Below, piece after piece: positions 1 through 11,441 of a stretch of 64,000 nucleotides of DNA. Source of the stretch: Membranipora membranacea. Lineage: Eukaryota; Bryozoa; Gymnolaemata; Cheilostomatida; Membraniporidae. A program made the position numbers and the translations under genes. The stretch covers positions 2,728,001-2,792,000 of the forward strand of contig OU612067.1 of NCBI GenBank assembly GCA_914767715.1, written 5' to 3'. Each line of letters begins with the position of its first letter. Position 1 is the stretch's first letter. The notes under the pieces were generated by a model. The model did no database searches. It worked only from the letters and a program-made list of their open reading frames with translations, and was not told the DNA's origin.

Positions 1-99
1 TCATAGTTGTGAAGTTTTGAGTTTAACCGTTTAAGACTCTCTAGTTTTGTACAGTAAGAGAAACCCAATATAATGATTCAGTTTGAATTGAAGTATTAC

Positions 100-585
100 C
101 TTGTGTCCTCCATGTCCATCGGTATCCTGGTTGGCCACCGTATCCTCTTTGCCCTGGTTGCCCGTTTTGTCCAGGACGGCCAGGTTGTCCAGGTGCTCCA
201 GGTGGTCCTGGTACTCCTGGTGCTCCTGGTGCACCCGGCGCTCCAAGTTGTTGTCTTTTCACTCTCTATATGTGTACAGAATGAATAACATTATAAGATA
301 CACTATCAGAATAAAGGTAAATCAGCAAATCAGTAAATACTGCAAGACTCAGTCATAAATTGATTGACTTCATTTATATTAAATTAAGCCTAATCACAAT
401 ATATAGCTTTGCTTAGAGCCTACCTCCTGAGATGGATGAAGCCTGAGTGTTTCCATTCCCTGTTTGAGATTGCTATACATGACAGCAAATGTCGCTACAG
501 CTGCACATAGTACTATCCATTGAGTCGCCCAGCAGAAGCAATTCAGAGAACCACTTTTACTTGTGTTCTTTTTCACAGGATCCAT
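100..585 (-). CDS. Transmembrane short-chain collagen, copy A, 5' exons only (partial)
   Basis: Two coding exons are in the window: 585-424 (membrane anchor) and 265-100 (first collagen exon); the rest lies left of position 1. Exon 1 is 162 bp, like its paralogs B and C, and starts at the conserved MDPVKK. An upstream ATG at 636 is in frame but not conserved. The protein has a short basic/Ser-rich cytoplasmic stretch, then a hydrophobic segment (about residues 16-37, WIVLCAAVATFAVMY), then a short stalk, so it is a predicted type II membrane protein. Exon 2 opens with R-V-K-R, a furin-type motif, followed by about 13 Gly-X-Y triplets and a Trp-rich end (WTW). Donors are GTAGGC and GTAATA; the acceptor is TATAG. 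By analogy with membrane collagens, a pericellular matrix role is inferred. The 5' flank is nearly identical to that of copy C. Confidence 0.82.
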
Positions 586-738
586 TTGGAAAAAATCAAG
601 TTTCTCAGATACTTTATGTCCTGCTGTGCTGTACACTCTGTGATGAAATGTGGTGTGAGTAAGACTGTTCCACTTTTATATGTTGGTGATTTCCTTCTCT
701 ATTTCCTCATAAGAAGTTTAATGGGTTGAAAACGAGAT

Positions 739-739
<1 letters not shown>

Positions 740-770
<31 letters not shown>
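740..770 (+). repeat. Homopolymer run of 31 C
   Basis: An uninterrupted C tract lies exactly where the duplicate at 37.3 kb has about 60 bp of ordinary sequence (from CTTTTCAACC to GATAGGCCA). It could be a genuine G-quadruplex-prone expansion or a read or assembly artefact filling a short gap. Confidence 0.95.
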
Positions 771-772
<2 letters not shown>

Positions 773-2454
773 AAGGTAGGTGGCTATGTTGTTATTTCCT
801 TGTCCGGAAACGGATTTAATACCTTAACCAAGGTCTCTGCTCTTAGGCAATAGCAGAACAAATAGTTCAATACTGACAGATATAGATTATCTTTGATTCA
901 TATCCAACAGCACAAGGAAGAGATAAATTTTATTAATTTCACTAAATTATGCAAATGAAGGATGGTGTTGCCATGGTTACATGGTATACGTTGGTGACAA
1001 TCCGAGAAGAGGTTTGGATCTCCTGTGAAAGGAACCATAACATTATGTCATGTCATTCATTCTCAGTTATTATTATTAGTATTACCAATTAAATTGATTG
1101 ACTCTTTCAGATATCCGAAAGCAGGAAAAGTGAAAAGAATATTCCACACTTTGTTTCCTAGTTAATCTAAAAATAATGTAAAACCGTTCTAACAGACATG
1201 ATAACTTAGACTGAAGATAGAGAGGTAATCCACACTCGCAAGTTAGATGAAGTATCGGATAAATAACAAATCCGACGTGGCTCCACAACTATTTTACAGG
1301 ATCGCTTTTGAAAGCCCTAATAATATCTGCAAATTTCTATTTGTATTGTATTACAATTTGCAAGGATTCAGAGCCCTTCATTACGCACCCTTCACCTGGC
1401 CTACCACTTAAAGACCCATAGCAGTTCTGCACGCTTGTTACCCAGAATGTTGAAACCATAAGCAAGGATATCATTACATTAGAATTACCACAATAGGATT
1501 ACAAATATTGTACCATTTTATGCTACCTGCAACATAATATATCAGAATAGATCATATACTTCAAACCAGTAGTTCTTGTGGCGGCAGGAAGGCACTGTCT
1601 TGCCCAGAAAGCTTCATGAAGTTGCATTGAAACACTATGATTGAATGATCAATGTCAGAGTCAGCTTAAGAAAAAGCTCTGTTTCAATTTGTATTCACTA
1701 TTTATTAACCTCAAAACACTTGGACCTGCCAGAGACCCTGTAGGATCTTTGCCTCTCCTACTTTTCTAACTACGACCCTGCATCTAAGATCCCTACCAAC
1801 TTTAACATCACATCACAAATTAACTATGAACTGTATCTATAATAAGAACCCGTCAAGAAATTAAATTATGTAAAATGACCACAGATCATCAATGACATCA
1901 GGTGCGTAACATGCGTAAAAACAGAATCAGGGGGGGATCCAGGGAACAGATCACTGTGCTTATCAATCACTGCTTAGTGTGATGGAGATTTCTAATCACT
2001 TTCAACACCTTTTTTCTGTTTATTTTGTAAATAATTGAACTGTCACAGTGAAGTCATTAAATACATTGCATAATTGATCATTAAATATTCTTATGATAGG
2101 AATCTAACATTTTTTGTTATTCAACTATCAGCCAGCTTTTTGTTTTTACTGTATCAAATATTTGATTTGAAATTTGTAGTGAGATGTGCCTCTCGGTTGA
2201 CAAATAGTTATGAGGGATTACTGTAAACCATCCCAGCAAATTCTGTTATATTCCTACTGTTGATGATGTTACTACTGACAATTTACTTGATATGACTACA
2301 GAGGATCACAGATCCGACTGTCATCAACGCTGATAAAGATAAAAAGCAGTATCAACATGTGAAAGTGAAAAATGTCCCATATTATGTGACTCTCTGTCTG
2401 GAAGAGAAGGTATACGCCCGGGGGTGCTGGGGGCTGGAACAATCAACCTTGAAA

Positions 2455-2560
2455 ACTTCCCCCAATGGGATTAAAACCCACAACTCTTGCAGCACTTATT
2501 GTCTGGCAGCGAATAGCAAGTGCGCTAACTGATTGCGCCATCTCACCATCCTCTAAAAAA
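2455..2560 (-). mobile_element. tRNA-derived SINE
   Basis: The minus strand reads GATGGCGCAATCAGTTAGCG (A-box-like), then about 45 bp later GGGTTTTAATCCCATTGGGG (B-box-like), the layout of a tRNA head. It is too degenerate for a functional tRNA. Confidence 0.6.
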
Positions 2561-2565
2561 AATGG

Positions 2566-3234
2566 GTTGATGTTGCTAATTAGAATGCTGGCTATTCACT
2601 ACTCAGACTTGTGTTCTCTTGTCACATAGCTCATTCCACTCCACCATTGCCACTCCATGCAACACAGCGTACGTGTTAGGGTTGTTGGCCTTACATGGCC
2701 ATTGCTGGGACCCCTTGTAGTGAGTTTTTAGCTGTCTTTTCAGCTCGTCAGCATGTTTTTCCATGCTGTCACATGTCTTACCATGAGTCAATAAGAAGAC
2801 GAGTACACAGAGGAGGTATACAACCTATTTGAATCATTATATGGAACAAGCTTGGAAACCCTAACTATCACCATTGTTCTGCATATAATCATGAGGTGAA
2901 AAAGGAGAGGAGAAAAAACTCGAAAATGTCTTCCTCATATTACACTACAAGATATGATATTCCTAGATTTATTAGACAGTGTCACAGGACAACTTTCAAT
3001 TTGAACTGTCCTTAGCTAGTCGTTCACTCATAGCGTTGTGTTAGGCGGTCATGTCATGCAGATTGGCAAAGAATTTTAATCATTATTTTGTATGGTGCTC
3101 CTATGCAATTTCAAAGGCAAGTTGTCATAAAAACTGATTAATAAGTGTTAACTTTTAAAATCTTTTCAGTAACAGTTTCTGTGGTTATTAATCCTCTATA
3201 ATTCCTGCTTTTGTGTACAAAATTTTAGAGCCTT
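2566..3234. other. No gene seen
   Basis: The 62-codon minus-strand ORF at 2603-2791 has no recognisable domain or splice context. Nothing else stands out. Confidence 0.5.
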
Positions 3235-3405
3235 TAACTCAAAATCTTTTATAACACAGATCATGAATTTTTGTCTGAGCAACGATCAATTTGCAGATGT
3301 TTTGAAGAATGCGCTTGTTATTCCTATCTTTAAAAGTGGCAAAAAAATCAGGCTTACAATTATTACTGTCCAATATCCCGTGATTGATGTTGAGAGAATA
3401 TTGAT
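3235..3405 (+). mobile_element. Reverse-transcriptase fragment in opposite orientation
   Basis: The plus-strand reading contains DVLKNALVIPIFKSGKK and then, in another frame, a YYCPIS motif. This is the conserved thumb-side block (VVPIFKSGD...NYRPIS) of non-LTR reverse transcriptases. It abuts the 3' end of element A, which runs the other way, so it is a separate fragment or an inverted piece. Confidence 0.6.
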
Positions 3406-3409
3406 TACT

Positions 3410-5600
3410 ATCATTTTTTGTGTTCTGCCTGTCAGGAAATTCGACACCCAGTTTGTAACTCTGGAGCCTAGATGTTGCAGTTCTGTGAGGAGATTACTGA
3501 CACTGATGGTGTTAAATGCAGACGAGAAGTCGAGAAATATGCATCTTGCATAGTTGGCAGCTTTAGGTCTATGTTACTAGTAATTGTGGTTATAAAGCAT
3601 AATACTACATCCTGTGTTGATCTTTTAGCTCGGTAGGCGAATTGGTGATTGTCGAGAGGAGTGTTTTTAACTATTTAGCTTTTCAGCAGACGTTCCATTA
3701 TTTTACATAAGCAGCTTGTCAGGGCTATTGGTCGGAAGTGTTTAAGTTGATTTAGCTTGTCAGTTTTTGGCAGTCATTTGATGATGGCCGATTTCCATAT
3801 ATCAGGAGTTGTTTCAGAGTCTAGAGAGAAGTTGAATATATCCGTAAATACAGGCGCTAGTTGGTCAGCACAGAGTTTTAATGCTCTGGGTATCAGACCA
3901 TCAGGTCCAGCACCATTTCTAGAGGTGAGGCGTTTGAGTTGTATCAGAACTGATTTTTCATCTATTGTGCAGGGAGGAGCAGTTAGGTTTATGTAAGCAG
4001 GTTGTGGTGGCTGAGTGTCTTGTTTCTCAAATCTGGCAAAGAAGTTGTTCAGTTCTTCAGGTTGGAAGTTAATATCTGTGACTTGGAGTTGCTGGTTGGA
4101 AGTCCGCTAATTTTTTTAATGTCGTTCCAAGCGTTTGCAGGATCACTGGCTAGATGTTGTTGCATTTTCAAGGAATATTTTTCTCTGGCTTTTTTATTTT
4201 CTTTTGAGACTTGCTTTTTGAGTTCATGGTAGAGTTTTTTATTTCTATTTTTGTGGGCGTCATGTTTCTCATCTATCATATCCAGAATGCTCTTAGTAAT
4301 CCATGGCTTTTTGTTGGCATATTTTTTTAATGTCGTTCCAAGCGTTTGCAGGATCACTGGCTAGATGTTGTTGCATTTTCAAGGAATATTCTTCTCTGGC
4401 TTTTTTATTTTCTTTTGAGACTTGCTTTTTGAGTTCATGGTAGAGTTTTTTATTTCTATTTTTGTGGGCGTCATGTTTCTCATCTATCATATCCAGAATG
4501 CTCTTAGTAATCCATGGCTTTTTGTTGGCATATTTTTTAACTTCCTTTGGTGGTATGCATAGGTCTGTGCAGAAATTAATGTAGTCAGTTATTGTTTCAG
4601 TCGGCTGGTTGATGTTGTCATTGGCATCTGTGGGATTGTCCCAGAGTGTGGTGTCCAAGCATGCTTGATGATTATCGACATTACTGTTGGAGAATGTTCT
4701 GCGAGTTGTAAACGTAGGTTTGAATTTAGACAAGGGTTTAAAGAATGGCACGAGATTCATAATGTGATGGTCAGAGCTGCCCAGATGGGCTGGTTGATGA
4801 CATTGACTATAGGCGCCCTTGATCCTTGTATAGCATTTGTCGAGTGTCTTGGTTCCTCTGGTCGGTTTGGTAACAGTTTGATAATAATTATCCATTTAGT
4901 CGAAATTTAAGTCGGTTGAAATCTCCCATTACAAGAGTACAAGAATTAGGGTATTTCCTTTCAAGTTGATTGACATGTGATGTGATGCTTTTAGCAGTGT
5001 TGGTTGCGTCTTGTTTAAGTCAAGATTTTCCGGTGAATGGGGCATAGCACGATACAGATATGATAGAAGTAAACTCACGAGGTAGCCAGTGTGGAAAAGA
5101 TTTGACAGTTAGTAATTCACAGTTTTTATCAGTGTAGTTGTGGATAATTCGATTGTTTGTAGACCATTTTCTATCGATGTAAACCAAAATGCCACCCTCT
5201 TGAGTTTTACCACCTTCTTCTAGAGTTCTATCATTACGTTATTGATCGTATCCATCTAGTTCAGAACGGTCCTTGGTGATATCTGGTTTTAACCAAGATT
5301 CAGTGATACATATTAGTTGAGATTGGTTCTGCATTCTTTTAGTGTGTAATAATCCATGGAGTTTATCTAGTTTTTTAAGTATTGATTGTCTGTTGGTGAG
5401 CACTATTGCAGGTAGTGGTACTTTACCGTTCCTGTGGCTATGTTTAAGTCCAACACCAGTACGCTTACCTCGCTATCTAGATGGTAATAATCCAGGATCT
5501 ATATTTTTAACAAGTTTTTATAGTCAGATTTCCAAATAGCAGCGAGGATGTCTTTATTTAAAGAGTTTTTATAATCCACTAGAGGATTGTAGTCAGCATA
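3410..5600 (-). mobile_element. Non-LTR retrotransposon A (endonuclease-reverse transcriptase ORF2), decayed, 3'-truncated
   Basis: Read on the minus strand. The N-terminal ORF2 region starts near 5.5 kb (RGKRTGVGLKHS, PLPAIVLTNRQS). It is followed by the endonuclease (ICITESWLKPDIT near 5.3 kb; GGILVYIDRKW near 5.2 kb; VMGDFN near 4.93 kb; SSDHHIM near 4.77 kb), a basic linker (4.55-4.25 kb) and reverse transcriptase motifs (SRNGAGPDGLIP near 3.9 kb, FNFSLDSETTPDIWKSAI, FRPIALT near 3.75 kb, FLDFSSAFNTIS near 3.5 kb). Several stops and frame changes break it, and it ends before the YADD motif. A 211-bp internal tandem duplication affects the linker. It lies head to head with element B. Confidence 0.85.
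4111..4540 (-). repeat. 211-bp tandem duplication inside retrotransposon A
   Basis: The stretch starting TTTTTTTAATGTCGTTCCAA at 4111 recurs at 4322, 211 bp later, nearly identical. The protein reading (KKPWITKSILDMIDEKHDAH... to ASDPANAWNDIKK) is therefore repeated. 211 is not a multiple of three, so the duplication also shifts the frame. Confidence 0.9.
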
Positions 5601-6510
5601 TACTAGACTTGACCCACCTCTTGGATGATATATGAGGGTGAATATGTGCAAGGAGTAACCGTGTTACTCCTTGATATGAGTAGCAACAGTATAAACAAAG
5701 GCTGCAATAACTGCGCCATTATATTAGCAGGGCTTAATAATCCTATTGAGGGATTAGAGTGAAAACACAACCTCTCACTCTGAAAGCCAACTGCCAACTT
5801 AGACCACGGTGGTAGTCTTGTTGTCTACATACATGAATCCGTGCAATTCTTACAGATTTTGCAGCGAGAATGTCTTTATTTAAAGAGTTTTTATAATCCA
5901 CTAGAGAATTGTAGTCAGCATAATTACTAGACTCGACACACCTCTTGAATGATATATGAGGGTGAATATGAGCAAGGAGTAACCCTGTTACTCCTTGATA
6001 TGAGTAGCAACAGTATAAACTAAGGCTGCAATAACTGCGCCATTATATTGGCAGGGCTTAATAATCCTATTGAGGGATTAGAGTGAAAACACAACCTCTC
6101 ACTCTGAAAGCCAACTGCCAACTTAGACCACGGTGGTAGTCTTGTTGTCTACATACATGAATCCGTGCAATTCTTACAGATTTTGCAGCGAGAATGTCTT
6201 TATTTAAAGAGTTTTTATAATCCACTAGAGAATTGTAGTCAGCATAATTACTAGACTCGACACACCTCTTGAATGATATATGAGGGTGAATATGAGCAAG
6301 GAGTAACCCTGTTACTCCTTGATATGAGTAGCAACAGTATAAACTAAGGCTGCAATAACTGCGCCATTATATTGGCAGGGCTTAATAATCCTATTGAGGG
6401 ATTAGAGTGAAAACACAACCTCTCACTCTGAAAGCCAACTGCCAACTTAGACCACGGTGGTAGTCTTGTTGTCTACATACATGAATCCGTGCAATTCGAA
6501 CATCTTACAG
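5541..6510. repeat. Three tandem copies of a ~323-bp unit at the junction of two LINEs
   Basis: Units begin at 5541, 5863 and 6187 (AGCGAG[AG]ATGTCTTTA), spacing 322 and 324 bp. Copies two and three are almost identical; copy one is more diverged. Each contains the hairpin AAGGAGTAAC...GTTACTCCTT. The right part of the unit codes for the start of element B's endonuclease (plus strand), while its left part reads as the start of element A (minus strand). The unit therefore spans the head-to-head junction of the two elements. Confidence 0.9.
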
Positions 6511-7289
6511 ATTTTGACAATAGCATGCCTGAGTCTATAAGTATCAAAGTAAAACCGAGTACAAATAAAAGTTGATTAGTCTCGTTTATATACAGGCCTC
6601 CTAACTCCAGGTCCGCATGGTATGATCTTGCTTACGAATACTTTGAAAAAGGTTTTTCACTGTGTAAAGAAATGATTATACTTGGAGATTTTAACATCAA
6701 TATCCTTGAACAAAGAAGCAACAGAAAGTGGTTGAATACTGTTAGATCTTTTTCCTGCCATCAATTGATCTCGGAGCCAACAAGAGTTACAGAAACATCC
6801 AGCACCCCGATCGATCATGTATACACAAATTCGCCCTCAGACATATCAGAGAGTGGAATTATAAAATATGATATGAGTGATCATTACATAATTTTCATTA
6901 AAATTTTATTTTCCACATTAAGGGTAAAAGCAAAAAGAATATCATTTAAATTCAATGACTATTCCAAATTTACAAACCAGAATATACATAAGCTTTTTTC
7001 GGGTCGTCACTTTAATGATGTTTTGTGTGAGAATACTGTAGACCGTATGTATGCAAAGATTTACTGACACATATAGTTCATTGATAAAAACACTTGTCAT
7101 CACCAAGAAAAGATTCGTAAAAACTGCTCAACTGCCCAAATGGTTAGATGATGAGGTAAAATCACACATGCATTTGTTTGATAGATTGAGGGGAGAGGGC
7201 AAATGGGAAGAATACGAAATTCAACGCAATTATGTTACAAATTTGATTAAGAAGAAGAAAAAATCGGTTATTTTTTATTCTCCCTAATT

Positions 7290-8524
7290 ATATAACAACA
7301 ATACGAATGGTGTGAGATTGAATATATTTTATATGTTAGAATCATAAAGATATACAGTGCAGAGTTGATTGGTAATGAAAACATAAGTTGTGTTATAAAA
7401 GGATTGGGGAACGTAATACCCCTACAGTTTTGGTGAACAAATCACCACCTCGCTAAGATTCAGATATAGTTTAGTGGTATTTTACCACTCCAGAAGTGGA
7501 CTGTAGTCCACGGCGCACTTTTTCTAGAGTCGCCGACCCTTACCAGCATTTCCAGGTTCCCAACCTTGACCAGTGCAGAGAATAATTTTCCTCAATTCCT
7601 TTGTTTTTAGCACAGGAGGCTGACTGGCCGCCGAGCCTTTTGGTCAATTTCTTTGCCACTTCTCAGGTCATTTTGAGCCTAATTTCCAACCATTTTGGCT
7701 AGATGAACTCTACCCTCTCTGTTTCGAGAAGGGGAGGGGAGGACACCGTAGATATAAATAGATTCATGCATACAGGGATATGCTATAATGTATAACCAAT
7801 ATCAGTAAGATAGGTGATATATCAGTAATAGGCCTATCAGTAAGATAGGTGATATAAGCAGGATATGCTATCATGAGTAACCACTATCAGTAAGATAAGT
7901 GATATAAGCAATGCGTTGCTACTCGTAAATCCATCATAATGATATCTCAGCTTTGAGTATAAATATCTTAAGATGCAAGTAATGCATCTTCAGTGTCCTC
8001 CCAGACACTGTTTTGGCAGTTTTTCACATGTGTATTCACTGTGTTCACATCATAGTCTAGACTACCAAGGTATAGTGCAATGCTCGAACCATCATGTCCT
8101 GTTTGCTGTTAAGGAACTACATATCAGAATGCTTTTTGGGGCTACCCTAGCAGCCAATATCATTATGACAAGCTTAATTCATTAACATTTGAACAGGGAT
8201 TTATCACAAACCTACTATCCTAATATATACTACTGCAGAGTGTGAGCTAAGATAATCTTACCCTTGGCATAGTGTAATCAATCTTCTGTATTAATTCCTG
8301 AGAGAGAGGAAAAAAATTCCAGTGTTCACAGGCTGTCACCCGAATTCAGAAAGATCAGTGCACTAGCAAGCTGCATGCAACTGACTGAAACTGTGAAAGC
8401 TTTCATCCCCTAGCCAATAGGAATATGTCAGTTGTCAATTAAGAAGATTCTGATATAAGAGAGTTTAAGGATTGTCTTTCCTTCGACAGGACAAGACAGA
8501 GGACAACTTGAAATTATCCCTCTA
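7290..8524. other. ~1.2-kb insertion interrupting retrotransposon B
   Basis: Coding homology to element B stops near 7290 after a Lys-rich run and resumes near 8570. Apart from the short repeats at 7.8-7.9 kb, I see no gene. The ORF at 7973-8185 has no recognisable protein features. Confidence 0.6.
7790..7905 (+). repeat. Short direct repeats ATCAGTAAGATAGGTGATAT
   Basis: Near-identical copies lie at about 7800, 7842 and 7885, separated by variant linkers (AGCAGGATATGCTATCATGAGTAACCA). They sit inside the 1.2-kb insertion that splits retrotransposon B. Confidence 0.75.
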
Positions 8525-10351
8525 AAAAATCGCTTTTTCAAGCAAAAGCTTACATTTCAGATATAACTCAAAATAACAAAAATAACACCAAACCTGTTTG
8601 GGAAGCTTTAGGAATCAATCAAACTCAAATTTCACCGTTGGTCAATATTGGGGGTTTATCCCCTGATGAATTGAACAGACACTTTACATTGATTGCAAAA
8701 TACATAACCAAAGACATCCCTGATTCCCATGAATATAACATAACAATTGACTAGCTTTACTCCAGAAATTTATTTCAAATATCTAAAAAATATCTGTTAA
8801 GGTTTTGATGAAAACATGGCCTTACATATGCGACATTGTAACTGACATGTTCAATAGAGCATTAATAGAGGGTGTATTTCCTTCCCAGTGGCAAACCGCT
8901 AGAGTAATTCCTATTCATGAGGGCGGAGATATCAAAGATCCATCTAATTATCGCCCTATATCAATACTTCTGGTGCTATCTAAGATTTTTGAGAAACATG
9001 TGAATTCTCAAATTCAAAAATATCTCACCACAAACAAACTTCTTCAGAAATTACAATGTGGATTTAAAGAAGGTTAGTCCTGTGTTGATTCCCTACACAA
9101 ACTCATTTCTGACTGTTTGTAAGCAAGATCAGATGGTCATTTTGTTGCTATCATGTTTTGGATTTCCAAAAAGCTTTTGACTGCGTCGACCATAAAATTC
9201 TTCTGAGAAAATTATCAATGTACTGTCCAACGGGCAAACTACACTCTCTCATAGCATCTTTCCTAACAGATAAAACACAATTTGTAGCTAATACAACAAG
9301 GTGCAAGAAGCTAAAAAATTCTTCCAATGGACATTGGTAACCCCCAAGGCTCAATTCTGGAACCAAGTTAATTACTTATATACGTCAATGATCTTTTATC
9401 CTACACATTACATTCCAAGATATTTGCCTACGCTGATGATACAGTTTCCGTGCCAAAATCTGACAACTTTTATACTTAATGATTTATGTGATACTGATCT
9501 TCACTTGATAGAAAGTTGGTGTAGGAATAATAGGATGTTGTTAAACATAAAAAAAACTCACTATATGCTTATACAACCTTCTAATAGTGCTACATCTCTA
9601 GATTTAGATCTAAAATTTAACCATAAAAACTAAATCGAAATGTCAATACCAAACTCTTTACTTTAAATGAGTCATTGACATGGGATGATCATGTAGACCA
9701 GATTTGTACCAAAATAAACAAAATTTTGGCATTATTCCAGAAATGCAGGGCATTCCTAGATAGTAAATCATCTTGTAACTTTAATTTTCAGTATGCCTTT
9801 TGTCATATGATATAAGGCATCCGCATATATGGCAACCTATCACCACAATATATTCTTGAAAGAATATACTTGCTCCAAAAGAGGGCTTTCCGCCTAATAG
9901 CAAATGTCAACCACATACCGTATCATCTAATACATACAAGAGATTTGCATACATCTCTTGGTCTGATTCCTTTTCCTCTCCTTGCGGGTCATTTCACCTG
10001 TATTTTTGGTTTTCAAATTTTGCATTTGATGGCACCCGACTTCCTTTTGGAAGGTTTTATTCCAGCTAGCTCTAGAACCTTTTTTAGAGACAAACATCTA
10101 TTACATTATCACAGCGATCAATTAAGACAAAAAATCACTACAACTTTTAACTCTTTATCAATTCAAATACGCTCAGCAACCAAACTTACTCATTTTAAAC
10201 AACAACTATCAAAGCACTTTAAACCCTATTAATTTTTATTGCTTGTGTATTTTTTCTTTTTCTCTCCGCTAAAGTTTTTTTTTGTTCTGTCGCTGCATGA
10301 AAAACATTCCTAAAGATGATTGTAGATTGACAATAAAAGTATACTTAACAG

Positions 10352-11077
10352 AACAATACGAAATGGTTTAACATGTGGTATGTAATGAAGCAAAAGATAA
10401 AATCAAATGTCATCAGGATTACAAAGATGACAAAAAACAATAAACAAAGTACACGAATTACAAAATGAATTTAAGCTCTTACAATTAATGATAGGAGTGG
10501 ACGTTGAATTAACCAGCAAAGAACTTTACGCCTCCAAGTAGATAATTTACAGCGCTAAAAAGGGTATGGATAATATAATATTTGGTTTGATGATAATAGT
10601 GTATATGGAATACTTGACATAATAATATATGCTCAAAAATTCAAGATACAATCATAGCAATCAATAAAAGTCTGCACTAACAATTTGCTACATTTAAGAA
10701 CGCATCAGATCAATCTTGTTCATTCAAAAAATTGAACTTACATAGTGTAGAGTTCTAACAGGTTCCTGACTTGGAGCTGAGTTGAAACAATAATTATGAA
10801 GTAAATTATTGGCGGCCAGAGATGAACCGTCCTCTGTGTTGCCGCCTGTAACAATGCTGTAGGTAAAAACAAATGAGTCAAAGCTCATAGCTATGGAACT
10901 TAGAACAAAAGGAAAGCATAAACAGCTGAGAGGAATAGCTGGCTGCTTTAGTTATGTTTACTAATTGTCTAAGGATAAGAACAAGTAATACGTTAATTAC
11001 CTTTATTGACTGGTCTTTTAAATTTCTTATTGCATCAAAAAAAATATTTATAAAAAAAATGTCCATCCCAAAACAAG
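10352..11077. repeat. Interspersed repeat, 0.7 kb, copy 1 (with 52630-53322)
   Basis: From TTTAACATGTGGTATG to AAAATGTCCATCCCAAAACA this region matches 52.63-53.32 kb with many small differences. No coding potential or terminal repeats were recognised. It lies just 3' of retrotransposon B, but the second copy has no such neighbour, so it is a separate repeat family. Confidence 0.85.
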
Positions 11078-11441
11078 TTCACACACACATTTATAATTTA
11101 CTCAATTAGTATTTCTCTTTTGACAGAAATTCATTTTATTTTTGTTTTCTGGACAAAAGTCCCTTGAATTATAAACTCACCAGAAAAAATATGTAATACA
11201 TATATAAACTATTATTTAACGTCAGTTTTAATGACCATGCTAACAATAGTTCTATAAAACTGTTTCCACATGTTAGATTGTCAGTAACCTCTTGTTACCT
11301 TCCTGGCACTCTCTATGTAAGATGGCGAGTAAGCATTGTTTCTCTTATACCATTGAATTCCTTAGGCATAACTTTGAATTCCGTCTGGAAAATACTCCCC
11401 ATTGACATTTGCATAATGACAAGCCGCAAACCACCATGCAC

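Larger units (their letters stand above)
1..2150. repeat. Segmental duplication, left copy (with 36590-38705)
   Basis: The sequence from 1 to about 2150 aligns almost continuously with 36590-38705. It covers the two exons of collagen copy A, its promoter side and about 1.5 kb of upstream non-coding DNA. Local indels occur; the largest is the C-run at 740-770, which replaces about 60 bp present at 37300-37360. Similarity fades after CAACTATC[AG]GCCAGCT. Confidence 0.9.
6185..10330 (+). mobile_element. Non-LTR retrotransposon B (endonuclease-RT), decayed and interrupted
   Basis: Plus strand. Endonuclease: GGSLVVYIHESVQFEHL near 6.46 kb, FIYRPPNSRSAWYDL near 6.6 kb, MIILGDFNINIL at 6672, TPIDHVYTNSP near 6.8 kb, MSDHYIIFIKI near 6.88 kb. 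A Lys-rich linker ends near 7.29 kb. Homology resumes near 8.57 kb (KPVWEALGINQTQISPLV), then reverse transcriptase: FPSQWQTARVIPIHEGGDIK and NYRPISI near 8.9 kb, DFQKAFDCVDH at 9158, FAYADDTVS at 9423-9449. A C-terminal region (MLQKRAFRLIANVNH, 9870-10230) ends in an A-rich tail. Several frameshifts are present, so the copy is dead. The 7.29-8.52 kb gap is an insertion. Confidence 0.88.

Noticed and set aside
101-358. Plus-strand ORFs rich in Ser/Trp/Leu-Val over collagen exons (also 28949-29236, 35872-36117, 36080-36301)
   Set aside because: They are antisense readings of Gly-X-Y codons, which give low-complexity peptides. The minus strand has matching exon borders.
5541-6510. CRISPR-like array
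   Set aside because: Only three long (about 323 bp) contiguous units without spacers, inside retrotransposon sequence of an animal genome.
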